64,000 nt of DNA from positions 1,875,001 to 1,939,000 of the forward strand of contig NC_015259.1 of assembly GCF_000192745.1 (NCBI RefSeq). The letters are read 5' to 3'. Positions 19,178-27,658 of the stretch are shown here, in pieces. How positions within the stretch are numbered: position 1 is the stretch's first letter; each line of letters starts with the position of its first letter. The translations under genes and the position numbers were made by a program. The notes below the pieces were generated by a model. That model had not been told where the DNA came from. It ran no database searches and worked only from the letters and a program-made list of their open reading frames with translations. This stretch comes from Polymorphum gilvum SL003B-26A1 (GTDB lineage: Bacteria > Pseudomonadota > Alphaproteobacteria > Rhizobiales > Stappiaceae).

Positions 19178-19620
19178 GCGCATTCGAACCGAAGGACCCG
19201 GACTGGGAGGTGCGCGTGCGCGCCAGCTATGCGCGCCAACCGTTCATGGAGCACCTGGGCGCCGTCCTCAGCCATCTGGCTCCCGGCGAAGCCGACATCG
19301 CCATGGCGTTCCGTCCCGAACTGACGCAGCAGCATGGGTTCTTTCACGCCGGCACGACGACGTCGATCGCCGATTCGGCCGCAGGCTATGCGGCGCTGAC
19401 GCTCTATCCGCAGGGCACGGGCGTGCTGACCACGGAGTTCAAGATCAACCTGCTCAATCCGGGCCGCGGCGCACGGCTGGTGGCGCGCGGACGCGTGCTC
19501 AAGCCCGGGCGGACGCTGACCGTCTGCCGGGCCGACGTCTACGGTCTGTCGGACGGCGGCGAAACCCACGTGGCGACCGGCCTGTTCTCGATGATCTGCC
19601 TCGAGGGGATGGCCGACTAG
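19174..19620 (+). CDS. PaaI-type hotdog thioesterase
   Basis: 148 residues forming one hotdog-fold domain. QQHGFFHAGTTTSIADSAAGYAA matches the PaaI active-site region, with the conserved histidine-glycine and the acidic residue in the following helix; TTEFKINLLNP is the usual second strand. Members hydrolyse acyl-CoA thioesters, often in catabolic operons. The gene is translationally coupled to the upstream MerR gene by ATGA and probably relieves acyl-CoA build-up during leucine breakdown. The substrate is not readable from sequence. Confidence 0.82.
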   Translation: MSAFEPKDPDWEVRVRASYARQPFMEHLGAVLSHLAPGEADIAMAFRPELTQQHGFFHAGTTTSIADSAAGYAALTLYPQGTGVLTTEFKINLLNPGRGARLVARGRVLKPGRTLTVCRADVYGLSDGGETHVATGLFSMICLEGMAD

Positions 19621-19683
19621 GGGACGCGGGGCGCAGGCACGGGCAGTCTAAGCGCATCAGCGATGCGCGTGACGAGGTGTGAC

Positions 19684-19791
19684 ATGGCTGGGAAGGCGGC
19701 CAATCTGACCGTTCGAGAGGGAATTGTCGAGGAAGCCGTGGCGCGGGACGACATCGACTGCGGTCGCGATCTGCTGTTCACCGGCTTCTGA
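19684..19791 (+). CDS. Possible 35-residue small protein
   Basis: A short frame with GAGG about ten bases before the ATG, encoding an acidic peptide (TVREGIVEEAVARDDIDCGR). It lies in the 203-base gap between the thioesterase and GNAT genes. No relative is recognised. It may be chance. Confidence 0.25.
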   Translation: MAGKAANLTVREGIVEEAVARDDIDCGRDLLFTGF

Positions 19792-19823
19792 CCGTTTTCT
19801 GGACAATGCGAGGTGGAGACTGG

Positions 19824-20273
19824 ATGACCAAGGCGTCGATTGCGATCCGGCCGCTGGAAGAGAAGGACCGGCCGGAGTGGAGCGAACTCTGGCGGGCCTA
19901 TCTCGCCTTCTATGAAACCGAGAAGCCCCAGGCGATCTACGACGTCACCTGGGCGCGGCTGATGACTCCCGGGGAGGATCCGCGCGGGTTCTGCGCCGTC
20001 GACGAGGCCGGCCGGCTGGTGGGCATCGTGCACTACATCTTTCACCGGTCGTGCTGGACGGTCGGACCCTACTGCTATCTGCAGGATCTCTACGCCGATC
20101 CGTCGGCGCGCGGGGCCGGCGTCGGCCGGGCCCTGATCGAGGCGGTCTACAGGGCCGCGGACGAGGCCGGCGCCGATGTGGTCTACTGGCTGACGCAGGA
20201 CTTCAACGCCACAGCCCGCCGGCTCTACGATCGCATCGGCAAGGCGACCCCCTTCATCAAATACGTGCGCTGA
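19824..20273 (+). CDS. GNAT-family N-acetyltransferase
   Basis: 149 residues from the ATG at 19824, which has GAGGTGGAG upstream. The GNAT fold is shown by the N-terminal strand [14 protein letters not shown], the beta-4 segment [24 protein letters not shown] with the acetyl-CoA pyrophosphate loop (RGAGVGRA), and the C-terminal [12 protein letters not shown]. The substrate is unknown. It sits between the MerR/thioesterase pair and isovaleryl-CoA dehydrogenase on the same strand, so it is probably in the same transcript. Confidence 0.85.
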   Translation: MTKASIAIRPLEEKDRPEWSELWRAYLAFYETEKPQAIYDVTWARLMTPGEDPRGFCAVDEAGRLVGIVHYIFHRSCWTVGPYCYLQDLYADPSARGAGVGRALIEAVYRAADEAGADVVYWLTQDFNATARRLYDRIGKATPFIKYVR

Positions 20274-20325
20274 CCCTACACGCGCCGGCCGGCACCGACA
20301 GCGCCCCGGCGGCCAGGAGGACCCT

Positions 20326-21498
20326 ATGATCCGCAACGACTTCCCCGGCTTCAACTTCAACCTCGGCGAGACCGCCGACATGCTGCGCGACAGCGTGCGC
20401 TCCTATGCGCAGGACCGCATCGCGCCGCTGGCGGAGCGGATCGACCGCGAGGACTGGTTCCCGCGCGAGCTGTGGCCGGAAATGGGCGAACTCGGCCTGC
20501 ACGGCATCACCGTGGAGGAGGCGTGGGGCGGGGCGGGCCTCGGCTATCTGGAGCACTGCATCGCGATGGAGGAGGTCAGCCGCGCCTCGGCCTCGATCGG
20601 CCTCAGCTACGGCGCCCATTCCAACCTGTGCGTCAACCAGCTGCGCCGCTGGGGCAACGACGACCAGAAGAAGCGCTATCTCGGCAAACTGATTACCGGC
20701 GAGCATGTCGGCGCGCTGGCCATGTCGGAACCGGGGGCGGGCTCCGACGTCGTGTCGATGAAGCTCAGGGCCGAGAAGAAGGGTGACCGCTACGTGCTCA
20801 ACGGCTCGAAGATGTGGATCACCAACGGCCCCTGCGCCGACACGCTGATCGTCTATGCCAAGACCGATCCGCAAGCCGGGCCGAAGGGCATCACGGCGTT
20901 CCTGATCGAGAAGGGCTTTGCAGGCTTCTCCGTCGCCCAGAAGCTCGACAAGCTCGGCATGCGCGGCTCGGAGACCGGCGAACTGGTGTTCCAGGACTGC
21001 GAGGTGCCGGAGGAAAACGTCCTCGGCAGCGTCGGCAAGGGCGTCAACGTGCTGATGTCCGGCCTCGACTACGAGCGCGCGGTGCTGGCGGCGGGCGCGG
21101 TCGGCATCATGCAGGCGGCGATGGACGTCGCCATTCCCTACGTCCACGAGCGCCAGCAGTTCGGCCAGCCGATCGGCACCTTCCAGCTCGTCCAGGGCAA
21201 GATCGCCGACATGTACGTGGCCATGAACGCCTCCAGGGCCTACGTCTATGCCGTCGCCCAGGCCTGCGACCGGGGCGAGACAACGCGCGAGGACGCCGCC
21301 GGCGCGATCCTCTACGCGGCGGAAAACGCGACCAAGATCGCGCTCGACGCGATCCAGCTGCTCGGCGGCAACGGCTACATCAACGACTACCCGACCGGCC
21401 GGCTGCTGCGCGACGCCAAGCTCTACGAGATCGGCGCCGGCACCAGCGAGATCCGCCGCATGCTGATCGGCCGCGAGATCTTCAACAAGACCGCGTGA
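20326..21498 (+). CDS. ivd: Isovaleryl-CoA dehydrogenase
   Basis: 390 residues, full length for this flavoenzyme, which oxidises isovaleryl-CoA to 3-methylcrotonyl-CoA in leucine catabolism. It has the N-terminal helical domain ([14 protein letters not shown]), the FAD-binding [15 protein letters not shown] and [10 protein letters not shown], and the C-terminal [12 protein letters not shown]. The catalytic glutamate is at the position peculiar to isovaleryl-CoA dehydrogenases, Glu250 in [10 protein letters not shown], rather than in the C-terminal [10 protein letters not shown] alone. Electrons pass to electron-transfer flavoprotein. No methylcrotonyl-CoA carboxylase genes follow in this window; the next gene is convergent. 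Confidence 0.93.
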   Translation: MIRNDFPGFNFNLGETADMLRDSVRSYAQDRIAPLAERIDREDWFPRELWPEMGELGLHGITVEEAWGGAGLGYLEHCIAMEEVSRASASIGLSYGAHSNLCVNQLRRWGNDDQKKRYLGKLITGEHVGALAMSEPGAGSDVVSMKLRAEKKGDRYVLNGSKMWITNGPCADTLIVYAKTDPQAGPKGITAFLIEKGFAGFSVAQKLDKLGMRGSETGELVFQDCEVPEENVLGSVGKGVNVLMSGLDYERAVLAAGAVGIMQAAMDVAIPYVHERQQFGQPIGTFQLVQGKIADMYVAMNASRAYVYAVAQACDRGETTREDAAGAILYAAENATKIALDAIQLLGGNGYINDYPTGRLLRDAKLYEIGAGTSEIRRMLIGREIFNKTA

Positions 21499-21508
21499 GG
21501 GGGCGGGA

Positions 21509-21525
21509 GCGGCGGTGCCCGCCGC
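21509..21525. terminator. Hairpin between convergent ivd and mobA
   Basis: Seven-base arms GCGGCGG/CCGCCGC with a three-base loop, 11 bases after the ivd stop and 25 before the mobA stop. No T-run. Confidence 0.4.
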
Positions 21526-21549
21526 GTGCCGTTCACGAGCCCGGTCGCG

Positions 21550-23484
21550 TCACGCCTGCGCGGTCATGAAGCCGGCGAAGAAGGCCGACAGGGCGTCGTG
21601 GGCGTCGAGCGGCAGGACATGGGCGACGTACTGGTCCGGACGGACGATGACCAGGCAGCCCCGTTCGCGGTCGATGGCGCGCATGTCGAACACGTCCTGC
21701 CCGCCCTTGCGGTCGGCGCAGTACATCTTCTCGTAGTCGGTCAGGCCGTAGCGGCCCTTTTTCGGCAGCAGGAACGCCGGCATGGCCGAAAGGTCGAGAT
21801 CGCGGAAGCCCTGCTGGAAGATCGCGCGGGCGTCGATGACGGCGTCGATATCGGCATCGGCCGGCGTGTGGCGGCGCACCGGCGAGGCCGGCGACTGCTC
21901 CAGGAACGCGCACAGGCGACCGATGGCGGAGGCGGGAGCGGCCGGATCCTCCGCGCCTGAGAAGGCATAGAGGCGCCAGCGGCCGTCGGCAATGGCTGCA
22001 TGGCCGAGGTGCACCGGCTTGCCGTCGGCGAGACGGATGACCGGCGCGGAATGGAAGCGCGTGCCGATCGCGAGGCCTTCGGCCAGGTGCTGGTGGGTGG
22101 CCTCGCCGGTCAGCACCGACGGTGCGTAAACCGTCGCCGTTCCGGCCGTGTAGCGGCCGTGCTGGACGAAGTAGTGCTGCACCTGTGCCGGTTCGATGCC
22201 GTCCGGATTGGTTTCCGACTTCAGCGGCGCGCTAAGCATCTTCGCCCATTCACGGTCGAAGTCGATCAGGGTCCTGGCGATCGCCTGGCGTTCGGCGGAA
22301 TAGGTGCGCAGCAGTTCGGGGCCCGACAGACCCTTGAGGACATGGGCCAGTTTCCAGCCGAGATTGAAGGTGTCCTGCATGGAGACATTCATGCCCTGGC
22401 CGGCCTTCGGACTGTGGGTATGGCAGGCGTCGCCGGCGATGAAGACATGCGGCAGGCGCGTCGCCGCCTCGGCGTCCGGCACGTCGTCGAACCGGTCGCA
22501 AAGCCGCTGGCCGATCTCGTAGACCGACCACCAAGCGACCTCCTTCACGTCGAGCGTGTAGGGGCTGAGGATCCGCCGTGCAGCGGCGATCAGATAGTCG
22601 ACGGTGATGTTCCTGTTGGCGACGCGCTCGTTCTCGTTCAGCTTGTCGAGCTCGACATAGATGCGCACCATGTAGCCGCCCTCGCGCGGGATCAGAACGA
22701 TGCTGCCCTCGTTCGCCGACTGGATCAGCGCCTTCATGCGGATGTCCGGGAAGTCGGTGACGGCAAGGATGTCCATGACGCCCCAGGCCTGATTGGCCGA
22801 ATCGCCGTGCAACGCGCGGCCAAGGGCCTGGCGAACGCGGCTGCGGGCGCCGTCGCAGCCGACGACGTAGCGGGCGCGCACCGTTTCGATTCGGCCCTCG
22901 TGGTCGGGATCGGTCCGCTCCAGCGTCGCCGTCACCGGATAGCCGCCGGGGGAGGCGGCCGTGTCGATGGCAAGGTCGACGAGGCGGCGCGAATAAGAGG
23001 GTTCGAGACGGTTCGGCGACTGGCGCATGACGTCCAGGTAGAAATCGTGCACGCGCGCCTGGTTCAGGATCACGTGGGGGAATTCGGACAGTCCGTCCTC
23101 GACGTCCTGAGTGCGACCGTGTCGGACGATGGTGTCGCGGTCGGCGTCGCCCGGCTTCCAGAAGGTGGTCTCGTTGACCCAGTAGGCCTCCCTCATGACC
23201 CGGTCTACGAAGCCGAAGGCGTTGAACATCTCCATGGTGCGGCACGCGATGCCGTCCGCCTGGCCGACCAGCAGCGGACCGGACTTCTGGTCGACGATCC
23301 GCGTGCTGATTTCGGGAAAGGCCGACAGCTGGGCCGCGAGGGTGAGCCCCGCCGGTCCGCAGCCGATGATGAGGACGTCGACCTCCTCGGGCAGCGTGTC
23401 CGAGGCCGGCGCGGTCCGGACCCGGTCGGACGGCTCCGCAATGTCGGGGCTGCCAGTTCTGAAGCCGTTGTGATGGTACTGCAT
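21550..23484 (-). CDS. mobA: 3-hydroxybenzoate 4-monooxygenase (MobA-like flavoprotein)
   Basis: 644 residues from the ATG opening MQYHHNGFRTGSP, the usual beginning of this enzyme. It is a class A flavin monooxygenase: FAD-binding IIGCGPAGLTLAAQL, the DG motif VGCDGARSRVRQALG, and FIAGDACHTHSPKAGQGMN binding the FAD ribityl. The last 170 residues form a thioredoxin-like domain as in phenol hydroxylase. It converts 3-hydroxybenzoate to protocatechuate with NADPH and oxygen. A MarR regulator is divergent, as for mobA-mobR in Comamonas. A related phenol-type substrate is the alternative. No ring-cleavage genes are in the window. Confidence 0.87.
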   Translation of the reverse strand: MQYHHNGFRTGSPDIAEPSDRVRTAPASDTLPEEVDVLIIGCGPAGLTLAAQLSAFPEISTRIVDQKSGPLLVGQADGIACRTMEMFNAFGFVDRVMREAYWVNETTFWKPGDADRDTIVRHGRTQDVEDGLSEFPHVILNQARVHDFYLDVMRQSPNRLEPSYSRRLVDLAIDTAASPGGYPVTATLERTDPDHEGRIETVRARYVVGCDGARSRVRQALGRALHGDSANQAWGVMDILAVTDFPDIRMKALIQSANEGSIVLIPREGGYMVRIYVELDKLNENERVANRNITVDYLIAAARRILSPYTLDVKEVAWWSVYEIGQRLCDRFDDVPDAEAATRLPHVFIAGDACHTHSPKAGQGMNVSMQDTFNLGWKLAHVLKGLSGPELLRTYSAERQAIARTLIDFDREWAKMLSAPLKSETNPDGIEPAQVQHYFVQHGRYTAGTATVYAPSVLTGEATHQHLAEGLAIGTRFHSAPVIRLADGKPVHLGHAAIADGRWRLYAFSGAEDPAAPASAIGRLCAFLEQSPASPVRRHTPADADIDAVIDARAIFQQGFRDLDLSAMPAFLLPKKGRYGLTDYEKMYCADRKGGQDVFDMRAIDRERGCLVIVRPDQYVAHVLPLDAHDALSAFFAGFMTAQA

Positions 23485-23640
23485 GGCACGGTTTCCTTGG
23501 TGCATTTCCCTGGCCCGGTGCGGAGCCTTGATCTGGTTGCAGGCGCGCCGGGCGGTTTCGACCCTCGCCGGACCGCCGGTCCCATATCCGAAGCCGGCGT
23601 GGCGATGCTAAAACGAACTCGACAGACACTCGATATAATA

Positions 23641-23664
23641 AGTATGCTGATTATCAGTATGCTT
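23641..23664. promoter_or_regulatory. Operator-like repeats between mobA and the MarR gene
   Basis: AGTATGCT occurs twice, 15 bases apart, and the centre CTGATTATCAG is a palindrome. The surrounding 40 bases are A+T-rich. This is the expected place for a MarR operator that controls both divergent genes. Confidence 0.45.
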
Positions 23665-23695
23665 GTCAAACAGGACTGCGAGGCCGGAGACTGTG

Positions 23696-24178
23696 GTGAT
23701 AGATATCGAGGAGATGCCGGGGCACCTGGTGCGCCGGTTCCAGCAGATCGCGGTGGCGATCTTTCACGCCGAAGTCGGCAAGACCGGCTTCGACCTTACG
23801 CCCGTGCAATATGCCGCGCTGGCGCGGATCAGCACCAATCCGGGCATCGACCAGGCGACGCTCGCCGGCCTGATCGCCTACGACCGGACCACCATCACCG
23901 GCGTCGTGGACCGCCTTGTGCACAAGGGCTGGCTGACCCGCACGGTAAGCGGCAGGGACCGGCGTGCGCGGGTGCTGCGGATCACCGAGGAGGGGCTGGA
24001 CGTCCTGCGCCGGATCCAGCCGGCCGTAGAGGAGGCGCAACGGATCATGCTGGGCGGCCTGACCGAGGCCGAGGCGAAGGACCTTCTGCGCCTGCTGCAC
24101 AAGGCGACGGCGGCGGCCAACGACCTCAGCCGCGCGCCGCTGCGTGCGGCCTCGACGCCCGCGTCGGACGCCGACTGA
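23696..24178 (+). CDS. mobR: MarR-family regulator (MobR-like)
   Basis: About 160 residues from a GTG with GGAGA five bases upstream. Other starts (GTG 23693, TTG 23663, ATG 23714) are possible, and the TTG would begin inside the operator-like repeats. The winged helix is DQATLAGLIAYDRTTITGVVDRLVHKGWL, with the wing SGRDRRARVLRITEEG and dimerisation helices at both ends. MarR proteins repress aromatic-degradation genes until the substrate binds. The divergent monooxygenase gene is the likely target, with 3-hydroxybenzoate the likely ligand by analogy to MobR. Confidence 0.83.
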   Translation: MIDIEEMPGHLVRRFQQIAVAIFHAEVGKTGFDLTPVQYAALARISTNPGIDQATLAGLIAYDRTTITGVVDRLVHKGWLTRTVSGRDRRARVLRITEEGLDVLRRIQPAVEEAQRIMLGGLTEAEAKDLLRLLHKATAAANDLSRAPLRAASTPASDAD

Positions 24179-24309
24179 ACCGTCCGGGTTCCGTTGGGAA
24201 AACGGTGCGGCGGACGAAGCGAGCCGAATGGGCTTTCATGCGGCGCTGCAGGGAGTCATTGTAGAGGCCCAAGTTCGGAAACCGCTTCCAGTGCCGCCGG
24301 GAAGGACCG

Positions 24310-24936
24310 ATGTTGACCGCCTCTCTCGCCATTCATCCTCTGACCCCCGACCGTTGGGACGATCTGGTCGGGTTGTTCGGGCCGGAACGCGGCGCGAACT
24401 CCGGCTGCTGGTGCCTGTGGCCGTTCCTGCGCGGGCGCGACTGGAACGCGATGAGCCGCGACGAGCGGCGCGATGGGCTCAGGGACAGGACGGAGACGGG
24501 GCCGGCGCCGGGACTGCTCGTCTACGACGGCAGCGTTGCCGCCGGCTGGGTCGCGGTCGGCCCGCGCGCGCAATACATCCGTTTCCAGATGGCGAAGACA
24601 TCGATGCCGCTGGACACGGACCCGGCCGAAGGGCCTGCCAATCCCTACGCCATCCCGTGCTTCTACATCCGCTCCGCCTATCGCAAGCGTGGCCTCATGC
24701 CGGTGCTGGCCCGGGCCGCCGTCGACCATGCGACGGCGCTGGGTGCGGACGCGGTCGACGCCTGCCCGATCGATCCGGACAAGCCGCTCACCTGGGGCGA
24801 GGGCTTCGTCGGCATCGCATCCGTGTTCGGCAGGCTCGGCTTCGAGGAAATCGCGCGCCGATCACCGAAACGGCCGCTGATGCGGCTTGATCTTCGGCCG
24901 GCTAGGCGCGCAGGCGAGGGGATCAGGACAGGATGA
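24310..24936 (+). CDS. GNAT-family acetyltransferase
   Basis: 208 residues. The N-terminal half (TPDRWDDLVGLFGPERGANSGCWCLW) and the central CFYIRSAYRKRGLMPVLARAAVDHATALGA match a GNAT subgroup common in actinobacteria and alphaproteobacteria; RKRGLM is the acetyl-CoA loop. A cluster of tryptophans and cysteines near residues 33-40 is characteristic of the subgroup. The substrate is unknown. Its stop overlaps the ATG of the ACT-domain gene, so the two are probably co-translated. Confidence 0.78.
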   Translation: MLTASLAIHPLTPDRWDDLVGLFGPERGANSGCWCLWPFLRGRDWNAMSRDERRDGLRDRTETGPAPGLLVYDGSVAAGWVAVGPRAQYIRFQMAKTSMPLDTDPAEGPANPYAIPCFYIRSAYRKRGLMPVLARAAVDHATALGADAVDACPIDPDKPLTWGEGFVGIASVFGRLGFEEIARRSPKRPLMRLDLRPARRAGEGIRTG

Positions 24937-25334
24937 GTGGCGAAACCGAACTCGACTACCTGATCCGGCACCTGCGGCCGATGCTCGATCCGCAGCCCTA
25001 TGTGTTCTGCACCTTCGCGGAAAAGAACTTTGCAGATCTCGTGCCGCTCGCTCCGGTCGCGCTGATCTCCGAAACGGAAGGCGTCACCGCCGTCCTGCCG
25101 GCCGACCGGGCGCGGGACCTCGGGCTGGCCGAGGCGGACTGGTACCGGCGGATCACGCTGATGGTGCAGTCCAGCCTGGCGGCGGTCGGTCTGACGGCGG
25201 CCGTGTCGGGGGCGCTGGCGCGGGCAGGCATCCCGGCAAACATGGTCGCCGCCTTCCATCACGATCACGTGTTCGTTCCCGCCGACTCGGCGGAGCAGGC
25301 GCTGCTTGTCCTGCGCGAACTGGCCGAGGGCTGA
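24933..25334 (+). CDS. ACT-domain protein (ACT_3/DUF2241 type)
   Basis: 133 residues. Two ACT-like halves are visible: LIRHLRPMLDPQPYVFCTFAE followed by LVPLAPVALISETEGVTAVLPADRA, then the second half with SSLAAVGLTAAVSGALARAGIPANMVAAFHHDHVFVP. The family is thought to bind small ligands such as amino acids, but no partner enzyme is fused. The ATG overlaps the preceding GNAT stop (ATGA). Such stand-alone ACT proteins are often encoded next to acetyltransferases. Confidence 0.8.
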   Translation: MSGETELDYLIRHLRPMLDPQPYVFCTFAEKNFADLVPLAPVALISETEGVTAVLPADRARDLGLAEADWYRRITLMVQSSLAAVGLTAAVSGALARAGIPANMVAAFHHDHVFVPADSAEQALLVLRELAEG

Positions 25335-25442
25335 ATGCTCGTGTCGCCAGATTTAACGATGCACTAAGGCCTTTCAGCCTAAGCGAGGGGCGAGACCCGC
25401 CCGGGCGCGAGGGGCGCAGGTGCGGGTTGGACGAGGGGCCTC

Positions 25443-26615
25443 ATGGACCTTGATACCCGTACGCTGCTGCTGACTTTCGCGGCGATCAGCCTGGTGGCCG
25501 GCGCCACCCTGCTGCTGGTCTGGCTGCCGTCACGCACGCAGGCCTGGCTGAGGAGCTGGGCAATCAGCTTTCTCGTGCGCGTGCCCGGCTTCCTGCTGCT
25601 CGCGATGCGGGGAGACATTCCCGACCGGATCTCGATCGATCTCGCCAATGCGCTGCTGATGCTCGGCGTCGGCATCGGCCATGCCGGAGCGAGGCAGTTC
25701 GGCGACCGCCCGGTGTTGCCGCCCGCCGTCGTCGCTCCGATGATCGTGTGGCTCGCCGCCTGTCAGGTCCCCGCGCTCTATGAGGATTCCGGCATGCGGG
25801 TGTTCGTGCAGGCCATCCTGTTGGCCGCCTATGGGGCGCTGATCGCCTGGGAGTTCTGGCGCTGCAGCGGGGAAAGCCGCCTGCTGCGCGGCCTCCTTGT
25901 GACCATTTTCGCGCTCAATGCCGTCACGCAGGCCCTGCGCGGCTGGTTCGGCCTGGTCAACGGCCTGCCTGCGTCGCTGCCGATTCCGGACGATGGGCTT
26001 GTTCTGACACTCTCCGTGCCGATGCTGGTCGCTCTCGTCGGCGTCCTGATCGGGATTGCCCTGCATCGGGACCAGGTGATGCGCGGGCTGCGCCGCGAGG
26101 CCGATATCGATTATCTGACCGGTGCTCTGAACCGCCGCTCGTTCGAGCTGCACGCCGGGCAGGCCCTGCGCCAAAGCAGTTCGGTCCGCAGGGCGTTTCT
26201 CCTCCTCGATCTCGATCATTTCAAGGCGGTGAACGACACGCTCGGCCATGATGCAGGCGACCGCGTGCTGGTCGATTTCAGCCGGGAGGTGCGGAGCCGG
26301 GTCGGAGCCGGAGCCTGCTTCGGTCGGATCGGCGGTGACGAGTTCGCGTTGCTGGTGCCGGTTTCCGATGCGCTCGCCGCCGAGCGGCTGGCCGAGGATC
26401 TTTGCCGCCTGGTTTCCGGCATGACGGTCGCGTCGCCGGATGGCGATTGGCCACTCAGCGTCAGCATCGGCATTGCGATGGCAGGACCGGCGGACGATCT
26501 CGAGCAGTTGATGCGCTGGGCGGACCGGGCGCTCTATGCGGCCAAGGCGGCGGGCCGCAGCCGGGTCGAACACCTGACCCCGGCTCTCGTCGCGGCTGTT
26601 GCCGCACAGATCTAG
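25443..26615 (+). CDS. Membrane-anchored diguanylate cyclase
   Basis: 390 residues. Six hydrophobic segments fill the first 210 residues, a membrane sensor module without a recognised name. A GGDEF domain follows (DIDYLTGALNRRSFELH, LLDLDHFKAVNDTLGHDAGD, IGGDEFALL), with every catalytic residue present. The product inhibition site (RxxD five residues before GGDEF) is absent, as VGAG stands there. It is predicted to make cyclic di-GMP at the inner membrane in response to an unknown signal. A TTAA-N7-CTAA near-match to a CtrA box lies at 25353-25367. Confidence 0.88.
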   Translation: MDLDTRTLLLTFAAISLVAGATLLLVWLPSRTQAWLRSWAISFLVRVPGFLLLAMRGDIPDRISIDLANALLMLGVGIGHAGARQFGDRPVLPPAVVAPMIVWLAACQVPALYEDSGMRVFVQAILLAAYGALIAWEFWRCSGESRLLRGLLVTIFALNAVTQALRGWFGLVNGLPASLPIPDDGLVLTLSVPMLVALVGVLIGIALHRDQVMRGLRREADIDYLTGALNRRSFELHAGQALRQSSSVRRAFLLLDLDHFKAVNDTLGHDAGDRVLVDFSREVRSRVGAGACFGRIGGDEFALLVPVSDALAAERLAEDLCRLVSGMTVASPDGDWPLSVSIGIAMAGPADDLEQLMRWADRALYAAKAAGRSRVEHLTPALVAAVAAQI

Positions 26616-26705
26616 GTCTCCGGCGCGCGCGGACGGTTGCAATCGGGCGCGCCCCGTTCCAAAGCTGTCCGGCAACCGATCCGGCAACCGAGAGGACTTT
26701 CGACC

Positions 26706-26759
26706 ATGGAGCGTTCCCGCCGCCGGCTAGCTGCGATCATGTGCGCCGATGCGGTGCGG
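26706..26759 (+). pseudogene. Possible N-terminal remnant of a class III adenylate cyclase
   Basis: After an ATG, the frame reads MERSRRRLAAIMCADAV, which strongly resembles the opening of soluble class III cyclases (RRLAAIxxADxVGYSRLM). The similarity stops there, and the rest of the frame (to 26903) is low-complexity. It occupies the 336-base gap between the GGDEF gene and clpP, which holds nothing else recognisable except a possible clpP promoter. Confidence 0.35.
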
Positions 26760-26840
26760 TGGGCGGTCGGACCGTCCGGGCGAGCGGTGAGACCGCCGGG
26801 GGCTGGGCCTGCCGGGCCGCATCGGCGCGCCTGTTGCGCT

Positions 26841-26866
26841 CTTGATAACCCTTTGGAGGCTATACT
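26841..26866 (+). promoter_or_regulatory. Possible clpP promoter
   Basis: CTTGATA and TATACT elements are separated by 13 bases. The short spacing and the CTTGA-type -35 recall heat-shock (RpoH) promoters more than the housekeeping type. Visual assignment only. Confidence 0.3.
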
Positions 26867-26951
26867 CCGCTCTTCGTTTGCGAGCCGGGCCGGCTTGGCA
26901 TAAACATGGGGCCATGAGACCGCGCCGGGATTCACCGGCACACCTTCACCA

Positions 26952-27587
26952 ATGGAGCCTGTCCAGCGCATGATGAACCAGTACACGTCGGTGCCTGTCC
27001 GCCTTGACGACGAAGACGAGGAAGAGAAGACCAAGACGCCGCAGTCGATCCAGGTCGACAAGCATCTGTTCGACGCGCGCACGGTGCTGATCACCGGTCC
27101 GATTACCCAGGAACTGGCGCGCGACGTCTGCTCGCGGCTGCTGGCGCTGGCGCAGGTGTCCGGCGATCCGATCACCGTGATCGTCTCGTCGCCGGGCGGC
27201 CATGTCGAATCCGGCGACATGATCCACGACACCATCAAGTTCATCCGCCCGGACGTGCGCATTCTCGGCATGGGCTGGGTGGCGAGCGCGGGCGCGCTGA
27301 TCTACGTGTCGGTGCCCAAGGAGCGCCGCTTCTGCACGCCGAACACCCGCTTCCTGCTGCACCAGCCGTCGGGCGGCGCGGGCGGCATGGCGACCGACAT
27401 CGAGATCCAGGCACGCGAGATCCTGAAGATGCGCGACCGGCTCAACAAGATCTTCGCCGACGCCACCGGCCAGCCGCTGGAGCGCATCGAGAAGGACACC
27501 GACCGCGACTACTGGATGGGCCCGGATGAGGGCATTGAGTACGGTCTGGTCGGCAAGGTCGTGCAGACGGTCGACGAGTTGCGCTGA
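26952..27587 (+). CDS. clpP: ClpP-family serine protease (paralogue type)
   Basis: 211 residues with the ClpP fold and a complete catalytic triad: serine in [14 protein letters not shown], histidine in [11 protein letters not shown], and aspartate in [14 protein letters not shown]. The N-terminus is unusual: an acidic run ([12 protein letters not shown]) replaces the usual propeptide, and the canonical SRLLKDR handle segment is altered to [16 protein letters not shown]. This marks the second ClpP type that many Hyphomicrobiales carry besides the main enzyme. It degrades proteins with a Clp ATPase partner. ClpS-ClpA lie 12 kb away. A strong terminator follows. Confidence 0.87.
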   Translation: MEPVQRMMNQYTSVPVRLDDEDEEEKTKTPQSIQVDKHLFDARTVLITGPITQELARDVCSRLLALAQVSGDPITVIVSSPGGHVESGDMIHDTIKFIRPDVRILGMGWVASAGALIYVSVPKERRFCTPNTRFLLHQPSGGAGGMATDIEIQAREILKMRDRLNKIFADATGQPLERIEKDTDRDYWMGPDEGIEYGLVGKVVQTVDELR

Positions 27588-27615
27588 CGCGTGTCGCAGT
27601 GTACGCACAACAAGC

Positions 27616-27640
27616 GACGCCGGCGGTTTCCGCCGGCGTC
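27616..27640 (+). terminator. Terminator after clpP
   Basis: Eleven-base arms (GACGCCGGCGG / CCGCCGGCGTC) with a TTT loop, 28 bases after the stop. The following T content is weak. It probably serves both convergent genes. Confidence 0.65.
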
Positions 27641-27658
27641 TTGCGTTGCGTAGGCCTG

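Noticed and set aside
22000-24264. A 754-codon open frame on the plus strand
   Set aside because: It is antisense to mobA and then out of frame with the MarR gene; low-complexity composition.
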